Origin: Hyphomicrobiales bacterium
GTDB taxonomy: Bacteria; Pseudomonadota; Alphaproteobacteria; Rhizobiales; Beijerinckiaceae
Assembly: GCA_028290285.1 (NCBI GenBank)
Contig: JAQGKD010000035.1
Coordinates: 1-64,000, forward strand
Length of the DNA stretch: 64,000 bases
Direction: 5' to 3'
Part shown: one piece after another, positions 1-7,531 of the stretch
Layout: every line of letters starts with the position of its first letter
How positions within the stretch are numbered: position 1 is the first letter of the stretch
The notes under the pieces: generated by a model
What the model was told of the DNA's origin: nothing
The model's input: the letters and a program-made list of their open reading frames with translations, nothing else
Database searches by the model: none
Translations under genes and position numbers: made by a program

Positions 1-125
1 ACCGCGGTCAGGATGAACAGCGCCTCGAACAGGATGGCGAAGTGGTACCAAAAGCCCATCATCGCCTTGCCGCCGATCATGTGCGAGAAGATCTGCGCCA
101 TGCCGACGGCCAGCGTCGGTGCGCC
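1..125 (-). pseudogene. cstA: Inverted internal fragment of cstA
   Basis: Read on the minus strand, the first ~125 bases encode an open stretch typical of the CstA transmembrane core: it contains [12 protein letters not shown], then [14 protein letters not shown], and ends LTAV. In normal CstA this is immediately followed by [16 protein letters not shown], which is instead found on the plus strand starting at about 126. The fragment therefore belongs to the same gene but lies in the opposite orientation. The junction sits in a GCCGGC-rich near-palindrome at about 121-140. It may be a fold-back assembly artefact at a contig end or a genuine small inversion. Confidence 0.8.
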
Positions 126-749
126 GCCGGCACGCGCGCCGGCCGCTTCATGCTGCAAGACCTGCTCGGCACCTTCGTGCCTTCGCTCAAGAAGACCGAC
201 TCGTGGGTCAGCAACGGCCTCGCCACCGGCCTGTGCGTGGCGGCATGGGGCTACTTCCTCTACCAGGGCGTGACGGATCCCCTGGGCGGCATCAACACGC
301 TCTGGCCGCTGTTTGGCATCTCGAACCAGATGCTGGCCGCCATTGCGCTCATGCTGTGCACGGTGGTGCTGTTCAAGATGAAGCGCGAGCGCTTTGCCTT
401 CGTGACCATCGTCCCGGCGGCGTGGCTCGTTGTCTGCACCCTGACGGCCGGCTTGCAGAAGGTGTTCTCGGACTCGGCCCGCGTCGGCTTCCTCGAGCAT
501 GCCTCGGTCTTCAAGAAGGCCATCGCGCGCGGAGAGGTTCTGGCGCCGGCCGCCAATATGGACCAGATGAACCAGATCGTGATGAACGACACGATCGACG
601 CGGCCATGGCGATGGTTTTCGTGCTGCTGGTGGTGAGCATGATCTACTTCAGCATCCGCTCGTGCATCACGGCCTATCGCGCCAAGGGCTGGACCGCCAG
701 GGAACTGCCCGAAAGCACGATCGGCGCGATGCCCGTCGCGGCGGAGTGA
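126..749 (+). CDS. cstA: Carbon starvation protein A, C-terminal part (pyruvate/peptide transporter)
   Basis: About 207 residues of the CstA C-terminus are present, starting with [15 protein letters not shown] and followed by the family signature around [22 protein letters not shown]. CstA is a large inner-membrane carrier for pyruvate or peptides induced by carbon limitation. At least three membrane segments are visible: [30 protein letters not shown] and [15 protein letters not shown]. The reading frame breaks at the inverted junction near 125, so no start codon is available; the upstream ATG at 42 is in frame but reads nonsense. The stop lies 5 bases before the YbdD partner gene, the usual cstA-ybdD pairing. 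Confidence 0.9.
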   Translation, partial: AGTRAGRFMLQDLLGTFVPSLKKTDSWVSNGLATGLCVAAWGYFLYQGVTDPLGGINTLWPLFGISNQMLAAIALMLCTVVLFKMKRERFAFVTIVPAAWLVVCTLTAGLQKVFSDSARVGFLEHASVFKKAIARGEVLAPAANMDQMNQIVMNDTIDAAMAMVFVLLVVSMIYFSIRSCITAYRAKGWTARELPESTIGAMPVAAE

Positions 750-754
750 GTGCC

Positions 755-982
755 ATGGCCTCTCTCTCCGCCACAATCCTCAAGGATGCGATGGCAAGTT
801 TCGGCAAATGCGTATGCGATAGTGCGCGGCTGATGATCGGCGTGCCCGATTACGAGACTTACGCGGCGCATCTGCGCCTCACCCATCCCGACCAGCCGGT
901 CATGACCTACCCGGAATTCTTCCGGGAGCGGCAAGGTGCGCGATATGGCGACGGCTCTGGGCGCGGATTCCGGTGCTGCTGA
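755..982 (+). CDS. YbdD/YjiX family small protein (DUF466), CstA partner
   Basis: This 75-residue protein carries the DUF466 signature: [32 protein letters not shown] and ARYG, ending in FRCC. YbdD-type proteins are encoded directly after cstA and are needed for pyruvate uptake by CstA-type carriers. The start ATG at 755 follows the cstA stop by 5 bases and is preceded by the weak purine stretch GGAGTGAG. The cysteine pair at the extreme C-terminus is conserved in the family as I know it. It is almost certainly translationally coupled to cstA. Confidence 0.88.
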   Translation: MASLSATILKDAMASFGKCVCDSARLMIGVPDYETYAAHLRLTHPDQPVMTYPEFFRERQGARYGDGSGRGFRCC

Positions 983-1109
983 CCGGCGCGTGACAGCATG
1001 ATGGCCTCTCCTGTCCACCCGAAAAGGTGAATCGGGGAGGCCTCGGCGTTTTGCAGGCAGCGCGAATACGCGCATCAACGCAGTCGCGACCACTTGGCCG
1101 CGGGCACCG

Positions 1110-1880
1110 TCAGCCCATGATGTGGTAGCCACCGTCGATATGGATGGTTTCGCCCGTAATGACGCGAGCGGCCGGGCTCGCCAGAAAGGCCGCCGCTGCG
1201 CCAACATCCTCGATCGAGGCCAGGCGCTTCATCGGCGCTCGCTCCCTGGCCTGTTCGAGCATGGTGTCGAAGCTTGCGATTCCTCCAGCCGCGCGCGTCG
1301 CGATCGCCCCTGGGGAGAGCACGTTGACTGAAATGCCTTTGGGGCCGAGTTCCGAGGCGAGCTCGCGCGCGGTGGCTTCCAGCGCCGCCTTCACGGGTCC
1401 CATCATGTTGTAGGTCGAGACGACCTTCTCGGCGCCGTAGAAGCTTACGGTCAGGCACGTGCCTCCCTGCGTCATCATGGGTTCGGCGGCCCGGCAGAGA
1501 CGGGCGAGCGAGTGGACGGAGACGTCCATGGCGATGGCGAAGCCCTCGGCCGATGTGTCCACGACGCGACCGTGCAGATCGGCGTGCGGCGCGAAGGCGA
1601 TGCAATGCACGAGGATGTCGAGCCGTCCCCACGTCCTGCCGATCTGATCGAACAGAGCCTGCTGCTGGTCCGGCTTGCCGACATCCAGAGGCAAGAACAA
1701 GGCGGCCCCAGCGCGCTCCGCCAGCGGGCGAACGAAGGGCTCGGCCTTTTCATTGAGAAAGGTAAGGGCCAATGCGGCCCCGGCCTCACGCAGCGCCAGT
1801 GCGATGCCCCATGCGATGGAGTGCTCGTTGGCCACGCCTATGACCAGGGCGTTCATGCCCGCCAAACTGTTGTTCATCAT
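1110..1880 (-). CDS. FabI-like enoyl-ACP reductase (SDR superfamily)
   Basis: This 256-residue protein has FabI architecture rather than a generic SDR. It has a glycine-rich nucleotide loop (IGVANEHSIAWGIA) near residue 14, LPLDV near 66, and a catalytic region with SFYGAEK then YNMMGPVKAALE, giving the Tyr-x6-Lys pair; IHIDGGYHIMG closes the protein. The first FabI active-site tyrosine position appears as Phe, with Tyr one residue later, so it is divergent and need not serve housekeeping fatty-acid synthesis. A GAGG ribosome site precedes ATG 1880. It lies 18 bases downstream of the DUF3141 gene on the same strand, so the two form an operon probably read from the FNR/FixK-type site at 4193-4206. 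Confidence 0.85.
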   Translation of the reverse strand: MMNNSLAGMNALVIGVANEHSIAWGIALALREAGAALALTFLNEKAEPFVRPLAERAGAALFLPLDVGKPDQQQALFDQIGRTWGRLDILVHCIAFAPHADLHGRVVDTSAEGFAIAMDVSVHSLARLCRAAEPMMTQGGTCLTVSFYGAEKVVSTYNMMGPVKAALEATARELASELGPKGISVNVLSPGAIATRAAGGIASFDTMLEQARERAPMKRLASIEDVGAAAAFLASPAARVITGETIHIDGGYHIMG

Positions 1881-1898
1881 CGGACCTCGGTGAAACTT

Positions 1899-4106
1899 TC
1901 AAGCGGCTGGAGAGCGTCGCACAATCCGTACGCGTTCGGGCTCGAACAGCTTTGAAATCTCGGCAAAGCGGCTCGCTTCCGTATCGGTCCGGTCGCGGCT
2001 TTCGAAGAGGGCCCGCACGATTTCCAATCCCCTTCGACGCTCGCCTGCGTGATCGGGGAGAAGGGTGGGCAAGGTTTCGAGCGCCTTGCTCTCGTCCAGC
2101 CGGAGCGTCAGGAACTGCTTGCGCATAGCCTCCTTGAAGCGCTCCCTCCCGACTTTGAGGTTTGGTGGAAGCGCCGCGCTGACCCTCTTCAGCGTGGAGT
2201 AAGACCTCTCGTCCGCCCCTCCACGCGCCCCGCCCGCGATGTAGACGACGCTGCGCACAATGGCATCGGTGAGATCGCCGTGTTCCATGTCGGCAAGGAG
2301 ATTGGCCTGGCGTTCCCGGGCAGATGTCCGCCGGGTCACGTCACGCACGACGTGGGCGGTATCGGCCTCCCCGCCCGCTTTCAAGCCGACCAGGGCCTGG
2401 AGCAGCGGGGAGGAATAGGTGGACATGAACATCTGCTCGGTAAGCGTATCCCTGAATGTGCCCCAGAGCTTCAGGGACTGCGCCATCTGGCTCGCCGCGA
2501 TCGATTCGAGCTGACGAAGCGGGTTCTCGTCACCCACGGCCCTGCGATTGGCGCGTACCGTTTTCGCTGCCCAGGAAATCATGGGAGCGGCGGGGCTGCG
2601 GTCCGAGATGGCCGAGAAGCGGAGGCGATGGGGATGCGTGCTCCTGAGGAACTGGGCGCTGGCCTGTGTCGTCATCTGGCGTACGACGGGGCTCAGGAAG
2701 GTCCGATACAGGCTCTTGTTGATCTCCGACACGCGCGCCACGGTTTCGAACTTGGCGTCGTCCTCCGGGCTGTTCGTTCCGAAGGCCCTGATGTCGTCGA
2801 GCGTGCGCGGCTCCAACGACAGCAAATATTTCCCTTCCACGAGATCGGCGCGCGCCGTCTCGGGACCGGCGTCGGAAATGACGGCCTCGTACAGGCCGGG
2901 CGGCAAGAGGTCGATCAGGTCGATGCAGGAGGTGAACTCGGCGTGCTCTTTCGTCGCCACCTTGCCGGACACGAAGATGCCGAGATGGCCGATGGTCTCA
3001 TGCACGGTGTAGACGACCGTCTGCCCCGCCTCGATGAGATCGTCGACATCCTCGTAGAGGTCGAGCAGCCATCCCAGCGCCTGCTGCGGCGGCGTTATGT
3101 CGTCTCCCCACGAGCAGAACACGATGATCGGCGAGGTGATGTTGCGCAGGTCGACCCGCTCGCCCGACCGCGTGGTGATCGCGCCTTCGCCCAGCTTGTT
3201 GCCCACGAACAAATTGTCCGCGATCCACTGCATCTCCGCTGCTTCAAGGAGGACCGGCGAGCCCCACCATGTCTCGAAATCCAGGAAACGGCGTGGTTCC
3301 GTGTCGATTCTGGAATAGACGTTATAGGCCTTCTCCAGATAGGTGTTGTCGGGATGCAGGCTCTCGAAATTGGTGACGAGGGCGGCGCCATCGAAAATGC
3401 CGTTGCCGAGATCGCCAGCGAGCGCCGTCAGCCAGGTTCCTCCGAGAAGCCCACCCAGATACCGAAGCGGGTTCTTGCCGCGCACGCCCGCCCAGTAGGA
3501 CAGGGGCGAGCCCGCGAGGATGATGGGGCCGGGAAGATCGGGGCAGATGGAGGCCATCAGCGCGATCTGCCATCCGGCCTGGCAATTGCCGATGAGACAG
3601 GGCTTGCCGGCGGCATCGGGTTCCAGTTCGATGACGCGTTCGACGAAGCGCGCTTCCGCCACGCAGACGTCCTCGACGGTCTGCCCCGCGACGGGCTCCT
3701 GCAAAAAGCCGACGAAATAGCAGGGATGGCCGGCGCGCATCGCCACGCCGATCTCGCTGTCCTGCTTCATGCCGCCGATGCCCGGCCCGTGGCCCGCGCG
3801 AGGATCGAAGACGATGAATGGCCGCAGCTTGCGGTTGATCTCGACGTCCTTGGGCGGGCGCATGCGCACGAGCAGGTAATTGACCGGGCGCGGCAGCTCG
3901 CGGCCGTCGAGGATCAGCTCGGACTCGAATGTGAGAACATGCGGGACCAGTTTCTCGGACTGTTCCAGATAGGTGTTCCCGCGCTCGCGCAGCGTGTCCA
4001 GCATGAGAACCGATCTTTGCCAGGCATCGATCCAATAGGCAGCGGCGGCCATGGCCGGGTTCACGACACCATCAGAAGCGGCGAATGATTTATCCGAGTC
4101 GGTCAT
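1899..4106 (-). CDS. DUF3141 protein, PHA-synthase-like alpha/beta hydrolase
   Basis: This 735-residue protein is related to poly(3-hydroxyalkanoate) synthases. It has an alpha/beta-hydrolase core with the nucleophile-elbow-like GNCQAG near residue 175, comparable to the cysteine lipase-like box of PhaC, preceded by FVGFLQEP and followed by ILAGSPLSYWAG. The C-terminal ~300 residues are extra compared with PhaC and helical. DUF3141 proteins have no settled biochemical role; polyester synthesis or acyl transfer is an inference from the fold. ATG 4106 is preceded by GGAAGGG. The gene heads an operon with the FabI-like gene. Confidence 0.85.
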   Translation of the reverse strand: MTDSDKSFAASDGVVNPAMAAAAYWIDAWQRSVLMLDTLRERGNTYLEQSEKLVPHVLTFESELILDGRELPRPVNYLLVRMRPPKDVEINRKLRPFIVFDPRAGHGPGIGGMKQDSEIGVAMRAGHPCYFVGFLQEPVAGQTVEDVCVAEARFVERVIELEPDAAGKPCLIGNCQAGWQIALMASICPDLPGPIILAGSPLSYWAGVRGKNPLRYLGGLLGGTWLTALAGDLGNGIFDGAALVTNFESLHPDNTYLEKAYNVYSRIDTEPRRFLDFETWWGSPVLLEAAEMQWIADNLFVGNKLGEGAITTRSGERVDLRNITSPIIVFCSWGDDITPPQQALGWLLDLYEDVDDLIEAGQTVVYTVHETIGHLGIFVSGKVATKEHAEFTSCIDLIDLLPPGLYEAVISDAGPETARADLVEGKYLLSLEPRTLDDIRAFGTNSPEDDAKFETVARVSEINKSLYRTFLSPVVRQMTTQASAQFLRSTHPHRLRFSAISDRSPAAPMISWAAKTVRANRRAVGDENPLRQLESIAASQMAQSLKLWGTFRDTLTEQMFMSTYSSPLLQALVGLKAGGEADTAHVVRDVTRRTSARERQANLLADMEHGDLTDAIVRSVVYIAGGARGGADERSYSTLKRVSAALPPNLKVGRERFKEAMRKQFLTLRLDESKALETLPTLLPDHAGERRRGLEIVRALFESRDRTDTEASRFAEISKLFEPERVRIVRRSPAA

Positions 4107-4192
4107 TTAAAACCCTTCCGGAATTGATGTGTAATTGCTGCGGCTAGGACGCGGCACCGTAGGAAATTATTGCGGATCCCGGCATCCCAGCA

Positions 4193-4206
4193 TTGACGTG
4201 GCTCAA
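4193..4206. promoter_or_regulatory. FNR/FixK-type operator TTGA-N6-TCAA
   Basis: The sequence TTGACGTGGCTCAA matches the CRP/FNR-family half-site arrangement TTG(A/C)-N6-(T/G)CAA used by FNR and rhizobial FixK. Its centre is about 93 bases upstream of the DUF3141 start and 146 bases upstream of the zeta-type gene. Activation from a site centred near -41 would leave leaders of about 53 and 106 nt. Activity and the regulator's identity are inferred. Confidence 0.6.
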
Positions 4207-4345
4207 GGCGAGCGCCTGTGTACGAAGACAAGCTATTTACGTTCGTAATGCTGTGTTCAAGGTCCCCTATACAGTACGGAACCGCTCAGCTCAGCCAGAT
4301 TTGGTGGGCTGCTCTGTTCGCCAACGATGGTATCAGGAGAGGTCC

Positions 4346-4669
4346 ATGCCGCTTTTCGAAAACCGTGAGAAAGGCTTCGAGCAGATGTTCGCGCAGAACG
4401 AGGCGGCGCGATTTCGGGCGCTCGCAAGGCGCAACAGAGCGCTCGGGCGGTGGGCAATTGAGCAACTCGGACTGACCGGAGACGAGGCGAAAGCCTATCT
4501 CGAAGGGATCGGCGGGACGAGCGCGATGGCGGTCGCCGACGAGAATCTGGTCGATCGAATCTACGCCGAGTTCCAGGCCAAGGGGGTTGTCGGGTCCAAG
4601 GCCCAGATTCGCAACAAGTTGTCCGAGCTGATGGCTATTGCGATCCAACAGGTGCAATCCACGCCCTGA
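4346..4669 (+). CDS. ATP-synthase inhibitor zeta-type protein (DUF1476), orphan paralogue
   Basis: This 107-residue protein has the DUF1476 pattern: an N-terminal FENREKGFEQMFAQNE, then ARRNRALGRWAIEQLGL, and near the C-terminus AQIRNKLSELM. In alphaproteobacteria such as Paracoccus the zeta subunit binds F1-ATPase through its N-terminal segment and blocks ATP hydrolysis. This copy is full length and keeps the basic/amphipathic N-terminal region. ATG 4346 is preceded by AGGAGAGG; earlier in-frame ATGs lack such a site. It is convergent with an epsilon-subunit paralogue (stops 4669 and 4684), away from any atp operon, and follows an FNR/FixK-type box. Confidence 0.85.
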   Translation: MPLFENREKGFEQMFAQNEAARFRALARRNRALGRWAIEQLGLTGDEAKAYLEGIGGTSAMAVADENLVDRIYAEFQAKGVVGSKAQIRNKLSELMAIAIQQVQSTP

Positions 4670-4683
4670 ATATTCGCAAGCGT

Positions 4684-5085
4684 TCAGTATGTGACAGTCG
4701 CCCTCAACTGCAGGAGACGGTCGCGAGCAAATTCTGCCTCTCGTCGAGCCGTTTCACCGCCACTGGTCTCGATGATCGTTTCCATCTCGCCGATTTCCTT
4801 GTCGAGTGCGTCACGGGAGAGGTCGTCGGGGGACAGCGTTCGCTCCGCCAGAACGGTAATCTTGCGACCGGTGATTTCGGCGAAGCCTCCCCAGATAAAG
4901 GCGCGACTCTTGCGCCCCTCGAAATCCGTCAAGGTCACCATCCCCAGCTGGAGGACCGTCACCAGCGTTTCGTGGCCGGGCATGATCGTCATTTCGCCCT
5001 CTGCTCCGGGCAGAACGACAGACTTCACCTCGGTCGTAATGATAACGCGCTCCGGTGTAATCAGCTCAAAGAACATGTCAGCCAT
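4684..5085 (-). CDS. atpC: F1 ATP-synthase epsilon subunit, orphan paralogue
   Basis: This 133-residue protein has the epsilon N-terminal beta-sandwich (FELITPERVI, then GAEGEMTIMPGHETLVTVLQLG) and a complete C-terminal helical hairpin from about residue 90. The epsilon subunit couples F1 to Fo and its C-terminal helices can inhibit ATP hydrolysis. No other atp gene lies in the window, so this is probably a second epsilon rather than the operon copy; that would be checked by finding the atp operon elsewhere. The FNR/FixK-type box at 5171-5184 is about 92 bases upstream of the start. Confidence 0.87.
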   Translation of the reverse strand: MADMFFELITPERVIITTEVKSVVLPGAEGEMTIMPGHETLVTVLQLGMVTLTDFEGRKSRAFIWGGFAEITGRKITVLAERTLSPDDLSRDALDKEIGEMETIIETSGGETARREAEFARDRLLQLRATVTY

Positions 5086-5170
5086 GCTGATTATTCCCTA
5101 TTGCATATATCAAGCTATGGCGGTGTCGCCGAAGCATTGCCTTACGTACCAGCGCGTGATGTGAAATGAA

Positions 5171-5184
5171 TTGACGCAGCGCAA
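5171..5184. promoter_or_regulatory. FNR/FixK-type operator TTGA-N6-GCAA
   Basis: TTGACGCAGCGCAA fits the FixK consensus TTG(A/C)-N6-(T/G)CAA. It lies in the 239-bp divergent region between the epsilon paralogue and the unknown-protein/PPK2 operon. Its centre is about 92 bases from the epsilon start and 147 bases from ATG 5325, almost the same geometry as the site at 4193-4206. Confidence 0.55.
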
Positions 5185-5324
5185 GGCAGTTTTTCATCGA
5201 CTCCATATTTTTCAAAGAACAGGGGACTCGAAGTGCTCCGCTCAAGACTTGAGGCCGGCTGCCGTCCAAGTGGGTTGCGGTTCGATACCGTCCCGTTTTT
5301 TTAAACGATACAGAGGAGTTGGCC

Positions 5325-5837
5325 ATGTCCACGACTTCCGCATCCCAAACTGAGAAGAATGAAGCGCTCGGGGACGAAGCCTTCATGACGGCCGGCGAGC
5401 TTCGCGACTACATGCGCGAGATGACGATGGCCGAGGCCGCGGGCGGCAACGATTCCGTGAGCCGTGCCGAAAAGGCGCAGAAGGAAATGCTCGAAAGCTT
5501 CTCGAAGCCGATCGAGGTCAATGACGAGGTGATCGCGAAGGTCACCAAAAGGCTCGGCTCGTCCATGCGCCAGGCGGCCAAGCGCGGCGAGACAGAGATC
5601 ATGGTGATGCGTTTTCCCAATGCCCTGTGCACCGACAATGGGCGGGCCATCAACAATTCCGAGGAGGGCTGGCCCGAGACTCTGACCGGGCGCCCGCGTC
5701 AGGCCTACGAGTTCTGGCGCGATCAGCTGCGGCCCGCCAACTACAAACTGAAAGCGATGATCATCGACTGGCCGCGCGGCATGCCCGGCGATGTCGGCTT
5801 TTTTCTGAGCTGGTCCGCTGCAAAACCGGAACACTAG
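5325..5837 (+). CDS. Conserved hypothetical protein encoded before PPK2
   Basis: This 170-residue soluble protein has no recognised domain. The N-terminal half is acidic and helical (MTAGELRDYMREM, AEKAQKEMLESF). The C-terminal half is richer in aromatics and contains IMVMRFPNALCTDNGRAINN and a closing DWPRGMPGDVGFFLSW. The start ATG 5325 is set by the ribosome site AGAGGAG at 5311-5317. The gene ends 25 bases before ppk2 on the same strand, so a functional link with polyphosphate metabolism is plausible, but nothing in the sequence shows it. Confidence 0.85.
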   Translation: MSTTSASQTEKNEALGDEAFMTAGELRDYMREMTMAEAAGGNDSVSRAEKAQKEMLESFSKPIEVNDEVIAKVTKRLGSSMRQAAKRGETEIMVMRFPNALCTDNGRAINNSEEGWPETLTGRPRQAYEFWRDQLRPANYKLKAMIIDWPRGMPGDVGFFLSWSAAKPEH

Positions 5838-5862
5838 ACGACAGAGACCTGGAGTAACCGCT

Positions 5863-6654
5863 ATGGACGCCGCCGTGAAGAAACCGTTGAAGCGCAAGCA
5901 GTACGAGCAGGAATTAAAGAAGCTGCACGGCGAACTCGTGAAGCTGCAACTCTGGGTGCAACACACAGGAGCCAAGGTCTGCATCGTGTTCGAAGGACGC
6001 GATGGAGCGGGGAAGGGGGGCGTCATCAAGGCCCTCCTGGAGCGGGTCAGCCCGCGTATCTTCCGCGTGATCGCCCTGCCGCCCCCGACGGACCGCGAAA
6101 AGTCGCAGATGTTCATCCAGCGCTATCTTCCGCATCTGCCGGCCGGGGGCGAGATCGTGATTTTCGACCGCAGCTGGTATAATCGCGCCGGCATCGAGCG
6201 CGTGATGGGCTATTGCACGGATGACCAGCTGAAGGGCTTTCTCGCGAATGCGCCCGGTGTCGAAAAAGCGATCGTCGGATCGGGCGTGATCCTCCTCAAA
6301 TACTGGCTCGAGGTGAGCCCCGACGAGCAGACGCGCCGCATGGAGCAGCGTATCCACGATCCGCGCAAGATCTGGAAGCTCTCGCCCATGGACCTCAAGT
6401 CCTACAGCCGATGGTACGATTATTCCCGCGCTCGGGACGAGATGTTCATGGCGTCGGACACCGCCTGGGCGCCTTGGTACGTCGCCATCTCCGATGACAA
6501 GAAACGCGCCCGGCTGAACATTATTTCCCATATCCTGGCCAGCATTCCCTACGAAGCGCCGCCGCGCGAGAAGATCAAATTGCCGAAGCGTCAAAAGGCC
6601 GAAGGCTACGTCGAGCCCGATTATGCCTATCGGCAGGTGCCTGAAATCCACTGA
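5863..6654 (+). CDS. ppk2: Polyphosphate kinase 2 family protein
   Basis: This 263-residue protein is a thymidylate-kinase-like P-loop enzyme that moves phosphate between polyphosphate and nucleoside diphosphates. It has Walker A FEGRDGAGKGG near residue 44, then LPPPTDREKSQ. Walker B and the following signature read IFDRSWYNRAGIERVMG near 100-117, and the lid region contains RIHDPRKIWKLSPMD. These are the hallmarks of single-domain PPK2. Whether it favours ADP or GDP cannot be told from sequence. It sits between an unknown soluble protein and a membrane protein in an apparent three-gene unit. Confidence 0.92.
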   Translation: MDAAVKKPLKRKQYEQELKKLHGELVKLQLWVQHTGAKVCIVFEGRDGAGKGGVIKALLERVSPRIFRVIALPPPTDREKSQMFIQRYLPHLPAGGEIVIFDRSWYNRAGIERVMGYCTDDQLKGFLANAPGVEKAIVGSGVILLKYWLEVSPDEQTRRMEQRIHDPRKIWKLSPMDLKSYSRWYDYSRARDEMFMASDTAWAPWYVAISDDKKRARLNIISHILASIPYEAPPREKIKLPKRQKAEGYVEPDYAYRQVPEIH

Positions 6655-6667
6655 CAGGGGCCGTGGC

Positions 6668-7396
6668 ATGAGGGAGATGCCGATAGCGAGGACGGGACTG
6701 AAGACTCCGCGCGCTGCGGCGGTTGCAGGACTCATCTTTGCGGTCCTGTTGCTCGCCTCGCTGACCCTGCTGTTCCAGTCGGTCCCGGCGCGACCGACGG
6801 ACCCGGGTGAGTGGCTGGTTGCCCAGACATGGAAGGTGTCCCTGGCACTCAACCTCGTGCCGTTCGCGGGCGTCGCCTTTCTGTGGTTCGTAGGTGTGCT
6901 GCGTGACAAGCTGGGGCCTGCGGAGGACCGGTTGTTTGCGACCGTTTTCCTTGGGAGCGGGCTGCTCTTCGCGGGCCTTCTGTTCGTGGCGGCCTCCGTG
7001 CTCGGCGCCATCCTGATCGCATCAGCCAGTGCATCTGCCGATTTCGCGGAGACGCCGTCGTACCGGTTCGCCCGCTCGCTCGTCTACTACCTCTTCAGCA
7101 TCTACGCCCTGAAGATGGCGGCGGTGTTCATGATTACAGCCTCCACGATGATCGTGCGAACCGGGTTTACCGCGCGCTGGACGGCCATCTTCGGCTATAC
7201 GATGGCCGGAGTGATCCTGGTGGGCAGCCAGGCCTTCGACTGGACGCTTTTTCTGCTGCCGCTTTGGGTTCTGTGCGTCAGTGCCGCTATTTTGGTCGAG
7301 GAATTCCGGCGCGCCCGCGTCGGCGGGCCCTTGACGCAGTGCAATGGCGGTGACCAACCATCGGCGCTGAGTATATCCAAAGATATAAAGCTGTAA
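6668..7396 (+). CDS. Uncharacterised multi-pass membrane protein
   Basis: This 242-residue protein has five or six hydrophobic segments (for example GLIFAVLLLASLTLLF, FAGVAFLWFVGVL, GLLFAGLLFVAASVLGAILI, FAMILY-like YYLFSIYALKM, and LFLLPLWVLCVSAAIL) and a short hydrophilic C-terminal tail. It starts 13 bases after ppk2, with GGGG upstream of ATG 6668; ATG 6677 is an alternative. No domain is recognised. Position suggests co-transcription with ppk2. Confidence 0.8.
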   Translation: MREMPIARTGLKTPRAAAVAGLIFAVLLLASLTLLFQSVPARPTDPGEWLVAQTWKVSLALNLVPFAGVAFLWFVGVLRDKLGPAEDRLFATVFLGSGLLFAGLLFVAASVLGAILIASASASADFAETPSYRFARSLVYYLFSIYALKMAAVFMITASTMIVRTGFTARWTAIFGYTMAGVILVGSQAFDWTLFLLPLWVLCVSAAILVEEFRRARVGGPLTQCNGGDQPSALSISKDIKL

Positions 7397-7531
7397 TGGT
7401 TCAATTCGTCAGAAGCGTACGCAGACCAAGGAATGATATCGCGGCACGCTTTTCGGGATCAATGTTGTTGCTCGGGACAAGCGGTTGGTTTCAGATGAAA
7501 CTTATTCTTCAAGCGGCTGGGAAATCACGCT

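Noticed and set aside
2049..4088. 679-codon plus-strand open frame
   Set aside because: Antisense of the DUF3141 gene, which has a clear ribosome site and family motifs on the minus strand.
4684..5085. Remnant of an N-type (second) ATPase operon
   Set aside because: Only an epsilon gene is present; no atpD, atpB, atpA or other N-ATPase genes flank it, and the reading frame is intact.
5101..5113. TTGCATATATCAA as a further FNR/FixK site
   Set aside because: The half-sites are separated by 7 rather than 8 bases between TTG and CAA, so the helical phasing is wrong.
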